DNA of 64,000 nucleotides from Bog-532 sp963830385 (GTDB taxonomy: Bacteria; Actinomycetota; Actinomycetes; Streptosporangiales; Streptosporangiaceae), in NCBI GenBank assembly GCA_963830385.1, contig CAWHMD010000009.1:682001-746000 (forward strand), given 5' to 3'. This document shows, piece by piece, positions 1 to 7,622 of this stretch. Each line of letters starts with the position of its first letter. The stretch's first letter is position 1. The translations under genes were made by a program, and so were the position numbers. The notes below the pieces were generated by a model that was not told where the DNA came from, ran no database searches, and worked only from the letters and a program-made list of their open reading frames with translations.

Positions 1-635
1 CCACGGTACGGCTCATGCAGGACGTCGCCCGTGAACTGGGCATGGTCCTGGTCGTCCCGGTCTACGAGGTGGAGCAGGAGGGCGTCTACTACAACACCGC
101 GGCGGTCATCGACGCCGACGGCAGCTACCTCGGCAAGCACCGCAAGAACCACATCCCGCAGGTCAACGGGTTCTGGGAGAAGTACTACTTCCGGCCGGGC
201 AACCTTGGCTACCCGGTGTTCGACACCGCGGTCGGCCGGATCGGCGTCTACATCTGCTACGAACGCCACTTCCCCGAGGGCTGGCGCGCCCTGGGCCTGG
301 CCGGGGCGAAGATCGTTTTCAACCCGTCCGCCACCAGCCGCGGCCTGTCCGAGTATCTGTGGAAGCTGGAGCAGACCTCGGCCGCGGTGGCCAACGAGTA
401 CTTCGTCGGCACGATCAACCGGGTCGGGATCGAGCCGCTGGGGGACAACGACTTCTACGGTCAGTCCTACTTCGCCGACCCGCGTGGGCAGATCATCGGC
501 GGCACCGCGTCCGATGACCAGGAGGAGGTCGTGGTCCGCGACCTGGACATGGACCTGCTGGAACAGGTCCGGCATCAGTGGCAGTTCTACCGGGACCGGC
601 GTCCGGACTCCTACGGTCCTCTCGTCGAGCCGTAA
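1..635 (+). CDS. nitrilase-superfamily amidohydrolase, N-terminus cut by window edge
   Basis: Carbon-nitrogen hydrolase of the beta-ureidopropionase / N-carbamoyl amidase kind. The frame is open from base 3, so the true start lies before the window. The catalytic Lys region (GKHRKNHIP) and the nucleophile Cys (YICYERHFPEG) are visible; the catalytic Glu that sits near the N-terminus of this family is missing with the cut. The stop overlaps an AAGGAGG ribosome binding site for the dihydropyrimidinase, so the two genes are an operon. By context it should hydrolyse the N-carbamoyl product of the next enzyme, as in reductive pyrimidine or hydantoin degradation. The exact substrate is inferred. 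Confidence 0.85.
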   Translation, partial: TVRLMQDVARELGMVLVVPVYEVEQEGVYYNTAAVIDADGSYLGKHRKNHIPQVNGFWEKYYFRPGNLGYPVFDTAVGRIGVYICYERHFPEGWRALGLAGAKIVFNPSATSRGLSEYLWKLEQTSAAVANEYFVGTINRVGIEPLGDNDFYGQSYFADPRGQIIGGTASDDQEEVVVRDLDMDLLEQVRHQWQFYRDRRPDSYGPLVEP

Positions 636-644
636 GGAGGACCG

Positions 645-2042
645 GTGAAGACCCTCATCCGCGGTGGCACGGTGGTCACCGCCACCGGAACGTTCCCGGC
701 CGACGTGCTGGTCGACGGGGAGACCATCGCGGCGCTCCTCGACCCCGCGCACACCGACTCCCTGGCCGGCACGGCCGACCGCGTCCTGGACGCGGCGGGC
801 CTGTACGTCATGCCGGGCGGGATCGACGTGCACACCCACCTGGAGATGCCGTTCGGCGGCACGTTCTCGGTCGACGACTTCGAGACCGGGACCCAGGCCG
901 CCGCCTGGGGCGGCACGACCACGATCGTCGACTTCCCGGTGCAGAAGAAGGGCAGCACGCTCACCGAGACGCTGGACACCTGGCACGGTAAGGCCAGCGG
1001 CAAGGCCAGCATCGACTACGGCTTCCACATGATCGTCTCCGACGTCAACGACACGACCCTCAAGGAGATGGACGCCCTGGTCGGCGAGGGCGTGACCAGC
1101 TTCAAGATGTTCATGGCGTACCCGGGCGTGTTCTACGCGACCGACGACGAGATCCTGCGGGCCATGCAGCGGGCGGCCGGCAACGGCGCCACGATCATGA
1201 TGCACGCCGAGAACGGCATCGCCATCGACGAACTGGTCCGGCAGGCGCTGGCGGCCGGTCACACCGATCCGGGCTGGCACGGCCGGACCCGGCCGCCGGA
1301 GCTCGAAGGCGAGGCCACCTCCCGGGCGATCCGGCTGGCCCAGGTGGCCGGGGCCCCGCTGTACATCGTGCACCTGTCGGCCAGGCAGGCCCTCGACGCG
1401 GTGACCGAGGCCCGGGACGGCGGGCGCCCGGTGTTCGCCGAGACCTGCCCGCAGTACCTCTACCTGTCCCAGGACGACCTGGACAAGCCGGGGTTCGAGG
1501 GCGCCAAGTACGTAGCCTCCCCACCGGTCCGGCCCAAGGAGCACTGGCAGCACATCTGGCGCGGGCTGCGGACCAATGACCTGTCCATCGTGTCTACCGA
1601 CCACTGCCCGTTCTGCTTTAAGGAGCAGAAGGAGCTCGGCCGCGGCGATTTCTCGAAGATTCCGAACGGAATCCCCGGGATCGAGCACCGGATCGACCTG
1701 CTGCACCAGGGTGTGGCCGACGGCGAGCTGTCCCCGGCCCGCTGGGTCGAGGTCAACTCGACCACCCCGGCCCGGATGTTCGGGCTGTACCCGCGCAAGG
1801 GCACGATCGCGCCCGGCTCCGACGCCGACATCGTGCTCTACGACCCCAGCGCCAAGCACGTGCTGTCCGCCGCGACCCACCACATGAATGTGGACTACTC
1901 GGCCTACGAGGGCCGTGAGGTGCAGGGTCAGGTCAAGATCGTGCTGTCCCGGGGTGACATCCTGATCGAGAACGGACAGTGGCACGGCTCCGCCGGGCGC
2001 GGCAAGTACCTGGCCCGCGGGACCTGTCAGTACCTGGGGTAG
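645..2042 (+). CDS. hydA: dihydropyrimidinase / D-hydantoinase
   Basis: Zinc amidohydrolase of 465 residues that opens dihydropyrimidine or 5-substituted hydantoin rings in the cytoplasm. All expected metal ligands are visible: H63 and H65 in DVHTH, the carbamylated Lys K154 in SFKMFMAYPG, H187 in MMHAEN, H243 in YIVHLSA and D319 in STDHCPF. The length is normal for the family. The start is GTG, five bases after a strong AAGGAGG. It sits between the nitrilase-type amidohydrolase, which would act on its product, and an LLM oxidoreductase, seven bases downstream. Pyrimidine versus hydantoin as natural substrate cannot be decided from the sequence. Confidence 0.95.
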   Translation: MKTLIRGGTVVTATGTFPADVLVDGETIAALLDPAHTDSLAGTADRVLDAAGLYVMPGGIDVHTHLEMPFGGTFSVDDFETGTQAAAWGGTTTIVDFPVQKKGSTLTETLDTWHGKASGKASIDYGFHMIVSDVNDTTLKEMDALVGEGVTSFKMFMAYPGVFYATDDEILRAMQRAAGNGATIMMHAENGIAIDELVRQALAAGHTDPGWHGRTRPPELEGEATSRAIRLAQVAGAPLYIVHLSARQALDAVTEARDGGRPVFAETCPQYLYLSQDDLDKPGFEGAKYVASPPVRPKEHWQHIWRGLRTNDLSIVSTDHCPFCFKEQKELGRGDFSKIPNGIPGIEHRIDLLHQGVADGELSPARWVEVNSTTPARMFGLYPRKGTIAPGSDADIVLYDPSAKHVLSAATHHMNVDYSAYEGREVQGQVKIVLSRGDILIENGQWHGSAGRGKYLARGTCQYLG

Positions 2043-2049
2043 GGGGACC

Positions 2050-3045
2050 ATGGACATCGGCCTGGTGCTGCAGAACGACCCGCCGGCCCAGCACGTCATC
2101 GAGCTGGCCCGGCGGGCCGACGCGGGCGGTTACAGCCACGTGTGGACGTTCGACTCGCACGTGCTGTGGCAGGAGCCGTTCGTCGTCTACTCGCAGATCC
2201 TCGCGCAGACCTCGAACGTCATGGTCGGCCCGTTCGTGACCAACCCGCTGACCCGCGAGCCGTCGGTCACCGCGTCGCTGTTCGCCACGCTGAACGACCA
2301 GTTCGGCAACCGCACGGTGTGCGGCATCGGCCGGGGAGACTCGGCTCTGCGGGTGCTCGGGCGCAAGCCCGCCACCCTCGCCACGCTGTCGCACGCCATG
2401 CGGGTGATCCGGGACCTGGCCGAGGGCCGCGAGGTCGACTACGACGGCACCCCGGTCCGCATCCCCTGGGTCCGGGACGGCAAGCTCGAGCTCTGGATGG
2501 CCGGCTACGGCCCCAAGGCGCTCAAGCTGTGCGGGGAGGAAGCCGACGGCTTCATCCTCCAGTGCGCCGACCCGGCCATCGCCAGCTGGACGATCGGCAC
2601 CGTGCGGGCCGCCGCGGCGGCCGCCGGCCGGGACCCGGCCGACGTCACGATCTGCATCGCCGCGCCCGCATACGTGGGGACCGACCTGCCCCACCAGCGC
2701 GACCAGACCCGCTGGTTCGGCGGAATGGTCGGCAACCACGTCGCCGACCTGGTGGCCCGCTACGGCGGGTCGGGGGAGATGATCCCGCGGGCGCTGACCG
2801 ATTACATCGAGGCCCGCCAGGGCTACGACTACTCACACCACGGCAAGGCCGACAACCCCACCACCGACTTCGTGCCCGACGAGGTGGTGGACCGCTTCTG
2901 CCTGCTCGGCCCGGTCGAGGCGCACCTGGACCGCCTGCAAGAGCTGCGCGAGATCGGCGCCGACAACTTCAGCGTCTACCTCATGCATGACGACACCGAC
3001 GCCACCCTCGACACCTACGCCAAGCACGTGATCGGCCAGATCTGA
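2050..3045 (+). CDS. LLM-class F420/flavin-dependent oxidoreductase (hydantoinase-linked type)
   Basis: Luciferase-like TIM-barrel oxidoreductase of 331 residues. It begins MDIGLVLQNDPPAQ, has the RRADAGGYSHVWTFDSH segment and a glycine-rich CGIGRGDSALRVLG stretch typical of the F420-binding branch. ATG follows hydA by 7 bp with AGGGGG as ribosome binding site. I recognise the pattern of an LLM protein beside a hydantoinase and a nitrilase (the type modelled as TIGR03842), so it likely supplies the redox step that makes or consumes the dihydropyrimidine or hydantoin substrate. That role is inferred from neighbourhood; cofactor choice (F420 or FMN) is not proven by the sequence. Confidence 0.85.
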   Translation: MDIGLVLQNDPPAQHVIELARRADAGGYSHVWTFDSHVLWQEPFVVYSQILAQTSNVMVGPFVTNPLTREPSVTASLFATLNDQFGNRTVCGIGRGDSALRVLGRKPATLATLSHAMRVIRDLAEGREVDYDGTPVRIPWVRDGKLELWMAGYGPKALKLCGEEADGFILQCADPAIASWTIGTVRAAAAAAGRDPADVTICIAAPAYVGTDLPHQRDQTRWFGGMVGNHVADLVARYGGSGEMIPRALTDYIEARQGYDYSHHGKADNPTTDFVPDEVVDRFCLLGPVEAHLDRLQELREIGADNFSVYLMHDDTDATLDTYAKHVIGQI

Positions 3046-3087
3046 CCAGCACCGTCTGAGCGGCATCGATTTGGCCCGGCTGGCTGT

Positions 3088-3100
3088 TGTACTAAGTACA
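3088..3100. promoter_or_regulatory. perfect palindrome upstream of msrBA (candidate operator)
   Basis: TGTACTAAGTACA is a perfect inverted repeat with 6-base arms around one central A, ending 26 bp before the msrB start. Its position in the promoter region of an oxidative-repair operon suggests a binding site for a dimeric regulator of the MarR, HxlR or similar kind. No cognate regulator is encoded next to it and I could not assign -35/-10 boxes with confidence. Confidence 0.4.
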
Positions 3101-3126
3101 GGAGCCAACGGAAAAGGCAGAAAACG

Positions 3127-3600
3127 ATGTTCCGCTCCAAGAACCGGGCCCCGAAGGGGTCGACGGCCGAGATTCATGAGATTCAGAAGCCCGACGAGCA
3201 GTGGAAGCACGACCTGACCCGTCAGCAGTACAACGTGCTGCGCCACGGCCATACCGAGATGGCCTGGACCGGCGAGCTGCTCCATAACAAGAAGGACGGT
3301 TCCTACCGCTGCGCGGGCTGCGGCAGCGAGCTGTTCCGCTCGGACGCCAAGTTCTACTCAGGCACCGGCTGGCCGAGCTTCTACGAGCCTGCCGTGGCCG
3401 ACGCGGTCGAGCTGCGCTCGGACCACAGCATGCTCATGCGCCGCACCGAGGTCCTGTGCCGCCGCTGCGGCGGGCACCTCGGCCACGTCTTCCGCGACGG
3501 GCCGCGCCCGACCGGCGAGCGCTACTGCATCAACTCGGCCGCGCTGGCCTTCGAGCCAGCACCGTCGGCCGAGCCCTCTCCGGGCGCCAAGGAGGAGTGA
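3127..3600 (+). CDS. msrB: peptide-methionine (R)-S-oxide reductase MsrB
   Basis: Reduces the R epimer of methionine sulfoxide in oxidised proteins, using thioredoxin. The 157-residue protein has two zinc-binding CxxC pairs (C62/C65 in CAGC, C111/C114 in CRRC), the FYSGTGWPSF signature and the catalytic Cys C134 in ERYCINSAAL. The first 20 residues and the last 15 are low-complexity tails outside the fold. The 3' end carries the AAGGAGG that serves msrA, so both epimer-specific enzymes are co-translated. A perfect palindrome lies just upstream. No signal peptide is visible, so it should act in the cytoplasm. Confidence 0.96.
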   Translation: MFRSKNRAPKGSTAEIHEIQKPDEQWKHDLTRQQYNVLRHGHTEMAWTGELLHNKKDGSYRCAGCGSELFRSDAKFYSGTGWPSFYEPAVADAVELRSDHSMLMRRTEVLCRRCGGHLGHVFRDGPRPTGERYCINSAALAFEPAPSAEPSPGAKEE

Positions 3601-3601
3601 C

Positions 3602-4150
3602 GTGCTGAAGCTCAGGAGCTCAACCGAGACCCACCCGGCCCCGGCCCCGCCGTTCGAGGGCCATGGCCCGGACGGGGCCGAGCGCGCGACGTTCGCGGCG
3701 GGCTGCTTCTGGGGCGTGGAGGCGGCCTTCCGGGCCATCCCCGGCGTCCTCCAGACCGCCGTCGGCTACACCGGCGGGCACACGACCGACCCGACCTACC
3801 GGAAGGTGTGCGGGCACCGCACCGGCCACGCCGAAGCGGTCGAGGTGTGGTTCGACCCGGTGCAGGTCAGCTACGCCGAGCTGCTGCAGACGTTCTGGAA
3901 CATCCACAACCCGACCACCCGCAACCGCCAAGGGCTCGACTTCGGCAGCCAGTACCGCTCGGCGATCTTCGTTCACGACGAGGCCCAGCGGGCCACGGTG
4001 ATCGAGTCCCGTGACGCCGCGCAGGAAACCCTCAAGCGGCCGATCGTCACCCAGATCGTGCCTGCCTCGGCGTTCTACCGGGCCGAGGAGTACCACCAGC
4101 GTTACCTGGAGAAGGGCGGCCAGGCCGCCTGCGCGGTCACCGTCCGCTGA
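3602..4150 (+). CDS. msrA: peptide-methionine (S)-S-oxide reductase MsrA
   Basis: Partner of MsrB, reducing the S epimer of methionine sulfoxide. The 182-residue protein has the hallmark GCFWGVE with catalytic C35, followed by GYTGGHTTDPTY and the conserved HAEAVEV and NPTTRNRQGLDFGSQYRS segments. GTG is one base after the msrB stop, with the ribosome binding site inside msrB. About 25 residues precede the catalytic core, a modest extension. A GC-rich hairpin follows before the convergent aldo/keto reductase gene. Confidence 0.96.
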   Translation: MLKLRSSTETHPAPAPPFEGHGPDGAERATFAAGCFWGVEAAFRAIPGVLQTAVGYTGGHTTDPTYRKVCGHRTGHAEAVEVWFDPVQVSYAELLQTFWNIHNPTTRNRQGLDFGSQYRSAIFVHDEAQRATVIESRDAAQETLKRPIVTQIVPASAFYRAEEYHQRYLEKGGQAACAVTVR

Positions 4151-4158
4151 CGGCCCGG

Positions 4159-4183
4159 GCCCGGGCTCATCAGCGGCCCGGGC
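4159..4183. terminator. GC-rich hairpin between convergent genes
   Basis: Two copies of GCCCGGGC (4159-4166 and 4176-4183) with a 9-base loop form a stem between the convergent msrA and aldo/keto reductase genes. It has no T-tract, as is common in GC-rich actinomycetes, and could serve both directions. The arm sequence is itself palindromic, so alternative pairings exist. Confidence 0.5.
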
Positions 4184-5179
4184 TCAGCCGCGCTCCCAGG
4201 CCGGCATCGCCGCCCCGGAGTAGCGGCTCCCGAACGAGCCACCGGGCAGGATCTCGGCGACCCGCCGCAGATCCTCGGCGGTGAGCCGCACGTCGGCGGC
4301 GCCCACGTTCTCGGCCAGCCGGTCCGGGCTGCGGGTACCGGGGATCGGCACGATGTCATCACCCTGGGCCAGCAGCCAGGCCAGCGCCAGCTGGGTCACG
4401 GTGGCGCCCTTGGCCCGGGCCAGCTCGGTGAGCTGCTCGATCGCGGCGACGTTGCGCTCGTAGTTGCCGGGCTGCCAGCGTTCGTCGTGACGCCGCCAGT
4501 CGTCTTCGCTGTACTCGGCGGCCGGTTTGACCTGCGAGGTCAGGAAACCGCGGCCGAGCGGTGAGTACGCCACGAAGCCGATGCCGAGCTCGCGGGTCGT
4601 GGGCAGGATCTCCTTTTCCACCACCCGCTCGAAGATTGAGTACTCGGTCTGCAGCACCGAGACCGGCTGCACGGCGTGCGCCCGCCGGATGTCGTCCGGC
4701 CCCGCCTCGCTGAGCCCGAAGTAGCGGACCTTGCCCGCGTCGATCAGCTCCCTGACCGTCCCGGCCACGTCCTCGATAGGCACGTCGGGGTCGACCCGGT
4801 GCTGGTAGAGCACGTCGATGTGGTCGGTGCGCAGGTACCGCAGGCTGTTGTCGGTGACCGCGCGGATGTGGTCGGGCCGGCTGTCGAACTGGCGGTTCGG
4901 GTCCGAGCCGCGCGGTAGCACGAAGCCGAACTTGGTGGCCAGCACCATGTCGTCGCGGAAGCCGGCCACCGCCCGGCCCACCAGCTGCTCGTTGCTTCCG
5001 GTGCCGAGGCCGTACAGTTCGGCGGTGTCGATCATCGTGACGCCGAGGTCGTGCGCCCGCCTGATCGTGGCGATGCCCCCGGTCTCGTCGCCCGGGCCGT
5101 AGGCGTACGTCATGCCCATCGTGCCCAGGCCGATGGCGGCCACCTGCAGACCCTGCGTTCCCAGTGTGCGATGTTCCAC
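4184..5179 (-). CDS. aldo/keto reductase
   Basis: NADPH-dependent aldo/keto reductase of 331 residues with the (beta/alpha)8 fold. The catalytic tetrad is recognisable: D51 (MIDTAELYG), Y56, K83 (ATKFGF) and H127 (LYQHRVD). The C-terminal cofactor segment IPGTRSPDRLAENVGA is typical of the YajO/AKR13-like branch. The GTG start has no Shine-Dalgarno but lies 6 bases after TAGGTT (5186-5191, minus strand), suggesting a leaderless transcript. It is convergent with msrA, to which it is not transcriptionally linked. The substrate is unknown; such enzymes usually reduce aldehydes or ketones in detoxification. Confidence 0.93.
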   Translation of the reverse strand: MEHRTLGTQGLQVAAIGLGTMGMTYAYGPGDETGGIATIRRAHDLGVTMIDTAELYGLGTGSNEQLVGRAVAGFRDDMVLATKFGFVLPRGSDPNRQFDSRPDHIRAVTDNSLRYLRTDHIDVLYQHRVDPDVPIEDVAGTVRELIDAGKVRYFGLSEAGPDDIRRAHAVQPVSVLQTEYSIFERVVEKEILPTTRELGIGFVAYSPLGRGFLTSQVKPAAEYSEDDWRRHDERWQPGNYERNVAAIEQLTELARAKGATVTQLALAWLLAQGDDIVPIPGTRSPDRLAENVGAADVRLTAEDLRRVAEILPGGSFGSRYSGAAMPAWERG

Positions 5180-5220
5180 CCGTCAAACCTAGTCCTGCCC
5201 AGGCCAGCGGCCCGGGCGGG

Positions 5221-5655
5221 CTAGACCTGGCGCAGGACCGCGATCACCTGGCTGTGCCCGGGCTGCCCGGCCGGCCGCCGGATCACCACCCAGTCGCCCG
5301 GCCGGACCCCCGGCCGCGTCATCGTGTCCGCTGCGACCCGCTGCAGGCACAGCTCCTGGTGGGCGGCGGCCATGTCCGGCGGCACCTGGCCCACGAAGTG
5401 CGCCCACACCACCTGGTCCGGGTCCCCGGCGTCGAGGATCCGCGGCGCCCGGGCGGCCCGCAGGACCCGCACGGTGCGCGGCACCCCGGGCTGATAGGTC
5501 ACGTACCCGTCGGCCTTGAGCTGCCTGAGGTGGCGGAGCACGGTGGACGGGCTCTTCAGCCCGGCCGCGGCCGCGATCTCCCGGTTGCTGGGGGAGCAGC
5601 CGTGGTCGGCGATGTAGCGCTCGATGACCCGAAGGATCTGGCCCTGCCGCGTCAT
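5221..5655 (-). CDS. LexA-like winged-helix DNA-binding protein without protease domain
   Basis: Protein of 144 residues. The first ~65 residues match the LexA DNA-binding domain: RQGQILRVIERYI, then CSPSNREIAAAAGL and SPSTVLRHLRQLKADGY. The remainder (about 75 residues, ending GDWVVIRRPAGQPGHSQVIAVLRQV) is weakly like the start of an S24 peptidase domain, but I see no Ser-Lys dyad and it is too short. It is therefore probably not self-cleaving and not the SOS repressor. The ATG at 5655 is preceded by GGAGG; a TTG one codon earlier is possible. It diverges from the ArsR gene across 173 bp. The target is unknown. Confidence 0.75.
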   Translation of the reverse strand: MTRQGQILRVIERYIADHGCSPSNREIAAAAGLKSPSTVLRHLRQLKADGYVTYQPGVPRTVRVLRAARAPRILDAGDPDQVVWAHFVGQVPPDMAAAHQELCLQRVAADTMTRPGVRPGDWVVIRRPAGQPGHSQVIAVLRQV

Positions 5656-5782
5656 CAAGCCTCCGCCCGGTAAGAACCCTTTCTCACGACATTAAATGAT
5701 CTTCAGCAGCCTGCCCAGAGGCAGTTGCCCAGGCGGCCGGGCCAGGCGGCCCGCCAGCGGGAAAGAAGCATGCTCCGGACAG

Positions 5783-5822
5783 CTTTTATTGTCTTGACAA
5801 TAAAAGTTGTCGGTGACAGGAT
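5783..5822 (+). promoter_or_regulatory. operator and leaderless promoter of the ArsR-SRPBCC operon
   Basis: A perfect inverted repeat, CTTTTATTGTC (5783-5793) and GACAATAAAAG (5796-5806) around TT, overlaps a consensus -35 TTGACA (5794-5799). A 17-base spacer leads to the -10 CAGGAT (5817-5822), and the ATG of the ArsR gene is at 5829, six bases further, so the transcript should be leaderless. A dimeric ArsR protein bound at the palindrome would block the -35 box. AT-rich arms of this length are typical of ArsR operators. Confidence 0.8.
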
Positions 5823-5828
5823 CACCGC

Positions 5829-6434
5829 ATGCAAGATGTCGCCGTGATCGAGGATGCCGCCGCCGCCGAGGTCTCGCTCGATCCGATCCGGGCTCGGATG
5901 CTCGCGGAACTGGCCGAGCCGCACACTGCGACCACCCTCGCGGCGCAGCTCGGGCTGGCCCGGCAGAAGGTCAACTACCACGTCAAGGCCCTGGAGCAGC
6001 ACGGCCTGGTGGAGCTGGTCGAGGAGCGCCGTAAGGGCAACATGACCGAGCGGGTCGTGCGGGCTTCCGCCGCGGCCTACGTGATCTCGCCGGCCGCGCT
6101 CGCCGCGGTCGCGCCCGATCCGGCCCGGTCGCCCGATCGGCTGTCCGCGCGCTGGTTGCTCGCGCTCGCCGCGCGGCTCGTGCGGGAGACGGGCGCGCTC
6201 ATCAACGGGGCGGCGCGGGCCAACAAGCCGCTCGCCACGTACGGGCTCGATGCCGAAGTGCGGTTCGCCAGACCCGCCGATCGCGCCGCGTTCGTGGGTG
6301 AGCTCACGGACGCACTCGCCGGGCTTATCAGTAAGTACCAGACCACAACTGGTCGGCCGCACCGCCTGATCGTCGCGGTGCACCCGAGCATCACCGAAGA
6401 CGCCGACCCGCCAGTAGAGGAGCAGCAGTCATGA
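5829..6434 (+). CDS. ArsR-family winged-helix regulator
   Basis: Regulator of 201 residues. The winged helix lies in residues ~15-80: DPIRARMLAELAEP, then TTLAAQLGLARQKVNYHVKAL as the recognition region, then LVELVEERRKGNMTERVV as the wing. The C-terminal ~110 residues are not a metal-site ArsR domain but a longer effector or dimerisation region. A perfect 11-base palindrome covers its -35 box, so autoregulation is likely. It overlaps the SRPBCC gene by ATGA. This pairing of an ArsR protein with an AHSA1-like protein is common in actinomycetes and often responds to small hydrophobic ligands; the ligand here is unknown. Confidence 0.88.
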   Translation: MQDVAVIEDAAAAEVSLDPIRARMLAELAEPHTATTLAAQLGLARQKVNYHVKALEQHGLVELVEERRKGNMTERVVRASAAAYVISPAALAAVAPDPARSPDRLSARWLLALAARLVRETGALINGAARANKPLATYGLDAEVRFARPADRAAFVGELTDALAGLISKYQTTTGRPHRLIVAVHPSITEDADPPVEEQQS

Positions 6435-7165
6435 CACATCCGTTCGAGGTACGCAACGAGTTCACCGTCGACGCCACGCCGGACCAGGTATGGGCGGCGA
6501 TCACGTCGGGGCCAGGAGTCGACTCCTGGCTCATGGGGCGCACCGAAATCGATAGCGACAGCAAGACCAGCACGTTCCACATGTTCGGCGAGGTGTCCAC
6601 CTCCCGCATCACGGTCTGGGAACCTGGCCATCGCTACGAGACGCAGGAGGACAAGGCCCCGGACGGCACGTTCATGGCCTTCGAGTGGCTCATCGAGTCG
6701 CGCGACGGCGGCGGCGCGGTGGTGCGCGTAGTGCACAGTGGCCTGCTCGGCGAGGACTGGGAGGCCGAATACAATGGCCTGTCCGTCGGCGACCGCGCCT
6801 ACATGACGAAGCTCGCCGTCTACCTGGAGCACTTCGCCCCGCGTACCGCGCAGAACTCGCTGTTCCTGCCGGGGCCGATCACCAAGGACTCGTGGGCGGC
6901 CATGACGGCGGCGGTCGGCGTCAGCGCGGACGCGAAGGACGGTCAGGCCGCCCGGCTCAGCGTGCCCGGGATCGAGCCGGCCGACGGCATCGTGGAGTTC
7001 GTGGGCTCTCCGAGTTTCGTGGGCATGCGCACCAGCGACGCGATGTACATGCTGATCCACGGCTACAACGACATGGTCTTCGCGACCGCGCACTACTTCG
7101 ACGACCGCGACCCGTCGGCCGAGACCGAGGCGTGGCAAAACTGGCTCGGCGGCCTCACGGCCTGA
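6431..7165 (+). CDS. SRPBCC / AHSA1-like domain protein
   Basis: Protein of 244 residues. Its first ~145 residues match the START-like SRPBCC fold: MTHPFEVRNEFTVDATPDQVWAAIT at the N-terminus and EWLIESRDGGGAVVRVVHSG near the end of the sheet. The C-terminal ~90 residues form a second, less recognisable half that may be a degenerate repeat of the fold. It is translationally coupled to the ArsR gene (4-base overlap), so the repressor controls it. Such proteins bind hydrophobic ligands or act as chaperone-like co-factors. Specific function unknown. Confidence 0.8.
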   Translation: MTHPFEVRNEFTVDATPDQVWAAITSGPGVDSWLMGRTEIDSDSKTSTFHMFGEVSTSRITVWEPGHRYETQEDKAPDGTFMAFEWLIESRDGGGAVVRVVHSGLLGEDWEAEYNGLSVGDRAYMTKLAVYLEHFAPRTAQNSLFLPGPITKDSWAAMTAAVGVSADAKDGQAARLSVPGIEPADGIVEFVGSPSFVGMRTSDAMYMLIHGYNDMVFATAHYFDDRDPSAETEAWQNWLGGLTA

Positions 7166-7199
7166 TCAGTGCGCCCACAGGCCGGCGCTGGGCGGCTGG

Positions 7200-7613
7200 C
7201 TAAGGGCGCTCCCAGCCGACAATCTCCCCGGCCGGGTGGCGGGTGAAGTCGGGCAGCGCGGTCAGCGCCTGCTCCTCACCGCCGGGCGTGTAGGTGACGA
7301 TCAGCCGCAGCGTCCGCCAGCTGGTGTTCATGGTCGAGTGCAGGGTGTTCATCGGGATGTAGACCGCGTCGCCCTCGGCGATCGGGAACTCCTCGTCCCC
7401 GACGGTCTGGGTGCCGGTGCCGGAGATCACGTAGATCAGCTCGTCGGCGCGCTCGTGCAGGTGCCGCACGTGGCCCTGGCCGGGGTTGATGATCACCTCG
7501 CCCTGGGAGTTGGCCGCTCCCGGGATCGTCACCGGGGACACGAACCATTTCATCGTGCCCCAGTCGAAGCTGAACGTCTCCACCTGGTCCGGCTGAATGC
7601 GCGTCACGGTCAT
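7200..7613 (-). CDS. single-domain cupin protein
   Basis: Small cupin of 137 residues. Both motifs are visible: motif 1 as RHLHERADELIYVISGTG (two His and a Glu as metal ligands) and motif 2 as GDAVYIPMNTLHSTMN (third His). It is likely a metal-binding beta barrel, enzyme or sensor. The ATG follows TAGCCT by six bases with no Shine-Dalgarno, so it is probably leaderless. The broken MocR regulator lies upstream on the same strand with 9 bp between them. Its substrate cannot be told. Confidence 0.85.
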   Translation of the reverse strand: MTVTRIQPDQVETFSFDWGTMKWFVSPVTIPGAANSQGEVIINPGQGHVRHLHERADELIYVISGTGTQTVGDEEFPIAEGDAVYIPMNTLHSTMNTSWRTLRLIVTYTPGGEEQALTALPDFTRHPAGEIVGWERP

Positions 7614-7622
7614 GCCGGGAGG

